In this document: positions 8,533-10,516 of the stretch, one piece after another | How the letters are laid out: each line of letters begins with the position of its first letter | How positions within the stretch are numbered: position 1 is the stretch's first letter | Source: Proteiniphilum sp. | GTDB lineage: Bacteria > Bacteroidota > Bacteroidia > Bacteroidales > Dysgonomonadaceae | DNA: 10,516 bases | NCBI GenBank assembly: GCA_016649795.1 | Contig: JAENWZ010000056.1 | Span: 1-10,516 of the forward strand | Direction of reading: 5' to 3' | Translations under genes and position numbers: made by a program | The notes under the pieces: generated by a model | Database searches by the model: none | Told to the model about the DNA's origin: nothing | What the model saw: only the letters and a program-made list of their open reading frames with translations

Positions 8533-8567
8533 AAAAAGGGGGAGGCCCGAAAAATTCGTCACCTCCC
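8533..8567 (-). terminator. Rho-independent terminator of the BlaI/M56 operon
   Basis: Read on the minus strand, GGGAGG (8567-8562) pairs with CCTCCC (8545-8540). An inner CGAA/TTCG stem with an AAA-type loop sits between them, and the outer stem is followed by CC and TTTTT (8537-8533). It lies about 40 bases after the M56 stop codon. In the plus direction the T tract is poor, so it mainly serves the minus strand. The A/G-rich arm could instead pair with CTCCCTTTTC at 8500-8509. Confidence 0.7.
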
Positions 8568-8605
8568 TTGATTACACCAAAGATTAACAATGAGACGGTT
8601 TCTTT

Positions 8606-9775
8606 TTATCGCGGATCTTTTACATCAGGTAGCTTCTTCACACCATATCCGACGACAACGATCGCATTATTGGGTATCGCTCCTGAATAGGATTCTGTTG
8701 TGTCATCACCCTGTAAACGGAAGACAAATTGAACGTCTGTGGTCATACTTGTTGCTTCACCATTCTGCTTTGCCGGTATCCAGTCGGGCATCAGTTCAAT
8801 AACTCGTTTTGCCTCTGCATCCAACTGGGGATCTACGCCGCGTACTATCTGTACGCCGCTGATAGTGCCATCTTTGTTCACCACGAAGTTACAGATCACA
8901 CGCCCCTGAATACCTTTCTGCTGTGCCACTACCGGGTAACGGATACTGTCGGACAGAAATTGCATCATGGCTTCATTCCCTTTGGGAAACTCGGGTTGGT
9001 TTTCGACAACAACAAAAATATCTTCCGTCTTCTTCTCAGGAGGTGGTTCCTGCAGGCCTTGTTCCTGCACCCCTGTCTGCTGGGATTCAGGTGAGGTTGT
9101 ATTGTCAGTTGACAATTGTACCTGTTCCTGTGTGGATTCAACAACTGCAGGATCTAACATCTGGGCCTTTTCTTCCGCAGGCTCCCTCTGAACAGCATAG
9201 AGACTGTTCGCCGTGAGAAACAGTAAAACCAGAGGGAGCACCAGCAGGTATCTCCCGAGTCTGTATGCAGGCGATTTGGATTGATTCATCATCATAATAC
9301 GTTGTTTTAATTGTGAAACATTGAAATTATTCACTATCGGAACTGCAGTTTCGTGATAGGTCAGTCGTAAAAGGTGGTACTGATACTCACGGCTGTTCAC
9401 CCCTTCAGTGATAACACCGTGATCGGCCAGATATTCCAGGTTCATGGCCATCTCCCTTTTCATCAGCCAGACAAATGGGTTCCACCAGAACAGCACACAG
9501 ATAGATTCAATAAGCATGATATCAACGGAATGCCCTTGTCGCACATGTGTCTGCTCATGCAGCAGGATCTGAGCAAGCTCAGTTTCGGAATGCTTTTCGG
9601 TATGGATAAAAATAAGGTTGAAAAAAGAAAAAGGGGTAATATCATCCTTTAGCCGATATACAGGTATGCCGGAGATCTCGGTTAGATCACTTTTCGCCCT
9701 GATACGAATGATTGATATCAGCTGACTCAGAAACCGTAATATAAACAGAACCGTGATTGAAATGTAAATCATCAT
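8606..9775 (-). CDS. C-terminal fragment: M56 peptidase core plus TonB C-terminal domain
   Basis: Counting from the tandem ATG-ATG at 9775, the piece has 389 residues. A membrane helix (4-22) is followed by the M56 core with HEQTH at 73-77 and NLEYLAD (112-118, E114 the likely third zinc ligand). A further hydrophobic segment lies at about 174-196. The linker (197-258) is rich in Gln, Glu, Pro and Ser. The TonB C-terminal domain (about 262-355) shows FPKGNEAMMQFL, YPVVAQQKGIQGRV and NKDGTISGVQIVRG. The tail ends with AIVVVGYGVKK (371-381), which recalls the SusC/RagA plug signature. Translation could restart at the ATG pair, but the first two helices would then be missing; the natural start is probably that of the N-terminal fragment. 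Confidence 0.8.
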   Translation of the reverse strand: MMIYISITVLFILRFLSQLISIIRIRAKSDLTEISGIPVYRLKDDITPFSFFNLIFIHTEKHSETELAQILLHEQTHVRQGHSVDIMLIESICVLFWWNPFVWLMKREMAMNLEYLADHGVITEGVNSREYQYHLLRLTYHETAVPIVNNFNVSQLKQRIMMMNQSKSPAYRLGRYLLVLPLVLLFLTANSLYAVQREPAEEKAQMLDPAVVESTQEQVQLSTDNTTSPESQQTGVQEQGLQEPPPEKKTEDIFVVVENQPEFPKGNEAMMQFLSDSIRYPVVAQQKGIQGRVICNFVVNKDGTISGVQIVRGVDPQLDAEAKRVIELMPDWIPAKQNGEATSMTTDVQFVFRLQGDDTTESYSGAIPNNAIVVVGYGVKKLPDVKDPR

Positions 9776-9823
9776 ACATATTCCGGTCCAGTTGATATCT
9801 CGTGAGGGAACAGCACTCTCTTC

Positions 9824-10081
9824 CTAAACCATTTCAATTACCGGTTCTCCAAAGAAAACGGTGGTCTCTGCTTCCTGAACTTCTGAAGAGAAAAGATCCA
9901 GAAAATTGCCCGGCACCGGAATAGTGATGAGAGGATAAAGAAGTGAAAAAAGAATGATCGACAGGAAAAAGAGACGTCGCAGATGCAGAAAAGTGTCTCT
10001 TTTAAACACAACTGAATAGAGAATAAAAAACATCGACAGTGCGATATTTGCTTGTATCAGGTATATAAAAAAAGGATGCAT
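9824..10081 (-). CDS. N-terminal fragment of M56 BlaR1-like protein
   Basis: This 85-residue piece holds two membrane helices (about residues 5-25 and 36-52) joined by a basic loop (KRDTFLHLRR), matching the first two helices of M56/BlaR1 proteins. After them comes a short acidic, probably periplasmic, stretch before the TAG. Alone it has no catalytic residues and is unlikely to work by itself. The ATG follows the BlaI stop by 30 bases with no Shine-Dalgarno sequence, as is usual in this phylum. Confidence 0.7.
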   Translation of the reverse strand: MHPFFIYLIQANIALSMFFILYSVVFKRDTFLHLRRLFFLSIILFSLLYPLITIPVPGNFLDLFSSEVQEAETTVFFGEPVIEMV

Positions 10082-10111
10082 GGTGTTTCAGTTTGAAATG
10101 AAACAGATAGT

Positions 10112-10474
10112 TTACTTCTGATTTTTTTCAATCAGGCGAATAATCTCACCGAGTTCTTCAGTAGTGATCTTTTGCTCTTTGGCAAAGAAAGAGACCAGCT
10201 CCTTGTAGGAATTGTCGAAGTAGCTCTCCACTACCCCCGATAAAAAATGCCTTTTATAGGCCGATTCTGTAATTAGCGGTTTAAAAACCTTGACGTTGCC
10301 AAATCTTCTTTTGATAAGATACCCTTTGTTCTCGAGGTTTTTGAAGATGGAAGCAACCGTAGTGTATGGTTGTTTAGGCTCTTCCATCCTATCCACCACA
10401 TCCTTTATAGCGCATTCACTGAGTTGCCACACATGCAGCATCACATTCTCTTCCTGGGGGGTTAATCGTTCCAT
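10112..10474 (-). CDS. BlaI/MecI/CopY-family transcriptional repressor
   Basis: The gene encodes 120 residues, the usual length of the family. The N-terminal winged helix-turn-helix opens with LTPQEENVMLHVW (4-16). Its recognition helix is YTTVASIFKNLENKGYL (37-53), close to the family pattern 'YSTV.TLL.RL..KG.L', and the wing follows as RRFGNVKVFKPLI (56-68). The C-terminal half (about 72-117) is the helical dimerisation region. BlaI and MecI are inactivated by cleavage at an Asn-Phe bond near residue 101; by eye alignment the matching site here is F96-F97, so cleavage is not guaranteed. The partner sensor gene follows 30 bases downstream. A -7 promoter element and an imperfect dyad that could be the operator lie just upstream, suggesting autoregulation. 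The start at 10474 gives a standard N-terminus. Confidence 0.93.
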   Translation of the reverse strand: MERLTPQEENVMLHVWQLSECAIKDVVDRMEEPKQPYTTVASIFKNLENKGYLIKRRFGNVKVFKPLITESAYKRHFLSGVVESYFDNSYKELVSFFAKEQKITTEELGEIIRLIEKNQK

Positions 10475-10476
10475 TC

Positions 10477-10493
10477 TATTACGGTTTATAATA
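10477..10493. promoter_or_regulatory. Candidate BlaI operator dyad
   Basis: TATTA-7 bases-TAATA forms a 17-base inverted repeat between the -7 element and the BlaI start codon, where a self-regulating repressor would be expected to bind. The arms are pure A/T and short, so chance is a real alternative. Confidence 0.3.
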
Positions 10494-10504
10494 TTTCAAC
10501 ATTG

Positions 10505-10512
10505 CAAATTTA
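10505..10512 (-). promoter_or_regulatory. Bacteroidetes -7 promoter element of the BlaI operon
   Basis: On the minus strand TAAATTTG (10512-10505), followed by C, matches TAnnTTTG exactly, about 30 bases before the BlaI ATG. The -33 element would fall outside the window, so the promoter cannot be fully checked. Confidence 0.55.
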
Positions 10513-10516
10513 CGAA

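Larger units (their letters stand above)
8606..10081 (-). pseudogene. BlaR1-like M56 metallopeptidase with TonB C-terminal domain, interrupted by in-frame TAG
   Basis: From the ATG at 10081 the frame runs 85 codons, meets TAG (9826-9824), then continues in the same frame for 405 more codons to TAA at 8606. Read through, it gives about 491 residues. The order is two membrane helices, a third helix just after the stop, the M56 zinc-protease core (HEQTH at 175-179, E216 as likely third ligand), a further membrane helix at about 276-298, a Gln/Pro/Glu-rich periplasmic linker and a TonB C-terminal domain at about 364-457. This is the usual Bacteroidetes layout for a BlaR1/MecR1-type membrane sensor fused to TonB_C. 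It lies 30 bases behind the BlaI gene, the classic repressor/sensor pairing. No frameshift or second stop exists, so decay, if real, is very recent. A sequencing error or amber readthrough is also possible. The two parts are described separately. Confidence 0.8.

Noticed and set aside
9102..9115. Inverted repeat TTGTCA-GT-TGACAA inside the M56 linker, sharing ten bases with the TGACAAC array on the other strand.
   Set aside because: It is in coding sequence within a low-complexity linker and is a single copy; chance similarity is the simplest reading.

Overview
The window looks like chromosomal DNA from a member of the Bacteroidota, most likely order Bacteroidales. A Dysgonomonadaceae-like origin is only a guess. 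The grounds are leaders without Shine-Dalgarno sequences, two exact matches to the Bacteroidetes -7 promoter element TAnnTTTG, and typical protein types: a long secreted TPR protein paired with an outer-membrane barrel, a Bacteroidetes-style class A PBP, and a BlaI/M56 pair whose M56 protein carries a C-terminal TonB domain. No tRNA, rRNA, CRISPR array, insertion sequence or prophage gene was seen.

The plus strand, bases 53-8476, carries five genes. A small single-pass membrane protein (tentatively DUF4359-like) lies 7 bases upstream of a zinc-ribbon Nudix hydrolase. After a 142-base gap comes a signal-peptide protein made almost entirely of about 26 TPR-like units. Next, 61 bases downstream, is a plugless outer-membrane beta-barrel protein. 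A recognisable promoter then precedes a complete bifunctional penicillin-binding protein of the PBP1A type. The TPR and barrel genes are probably co-transcribed and may form one periplasm/outer-membrane machine; this is inference from adjacency and architecture.

The minus strand, bases 10474-8606, carries a convergent BlaI-type repressor gene followed by a BlaR1-like M56 metallopeptidase gene. The M56 frame is split by a single in-frame TAG at codon 86. The reading frame is otherwise intact on both sides, so this is a recent nonsense mutation, a sequencing error or stop-codon readthrough. The downstream piece keeps the HEQTH zinc motif and a TonB C-terminal domain, and ends in a tail that resembles the SusC/RagA 'VVVGYG' plug signature. 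A hairpin with a T tract ends this operon in the convergent gap.

The most notable items are the amber-interrupted sensor, its SusC-like tail, the TPR/plugless-barrel pair, and two intergenic arrays with 7-base periodicity, both sitting in the leaders of genes. I see no clearly new defence or mobile system. All intergenic gaps are under 150 bases.
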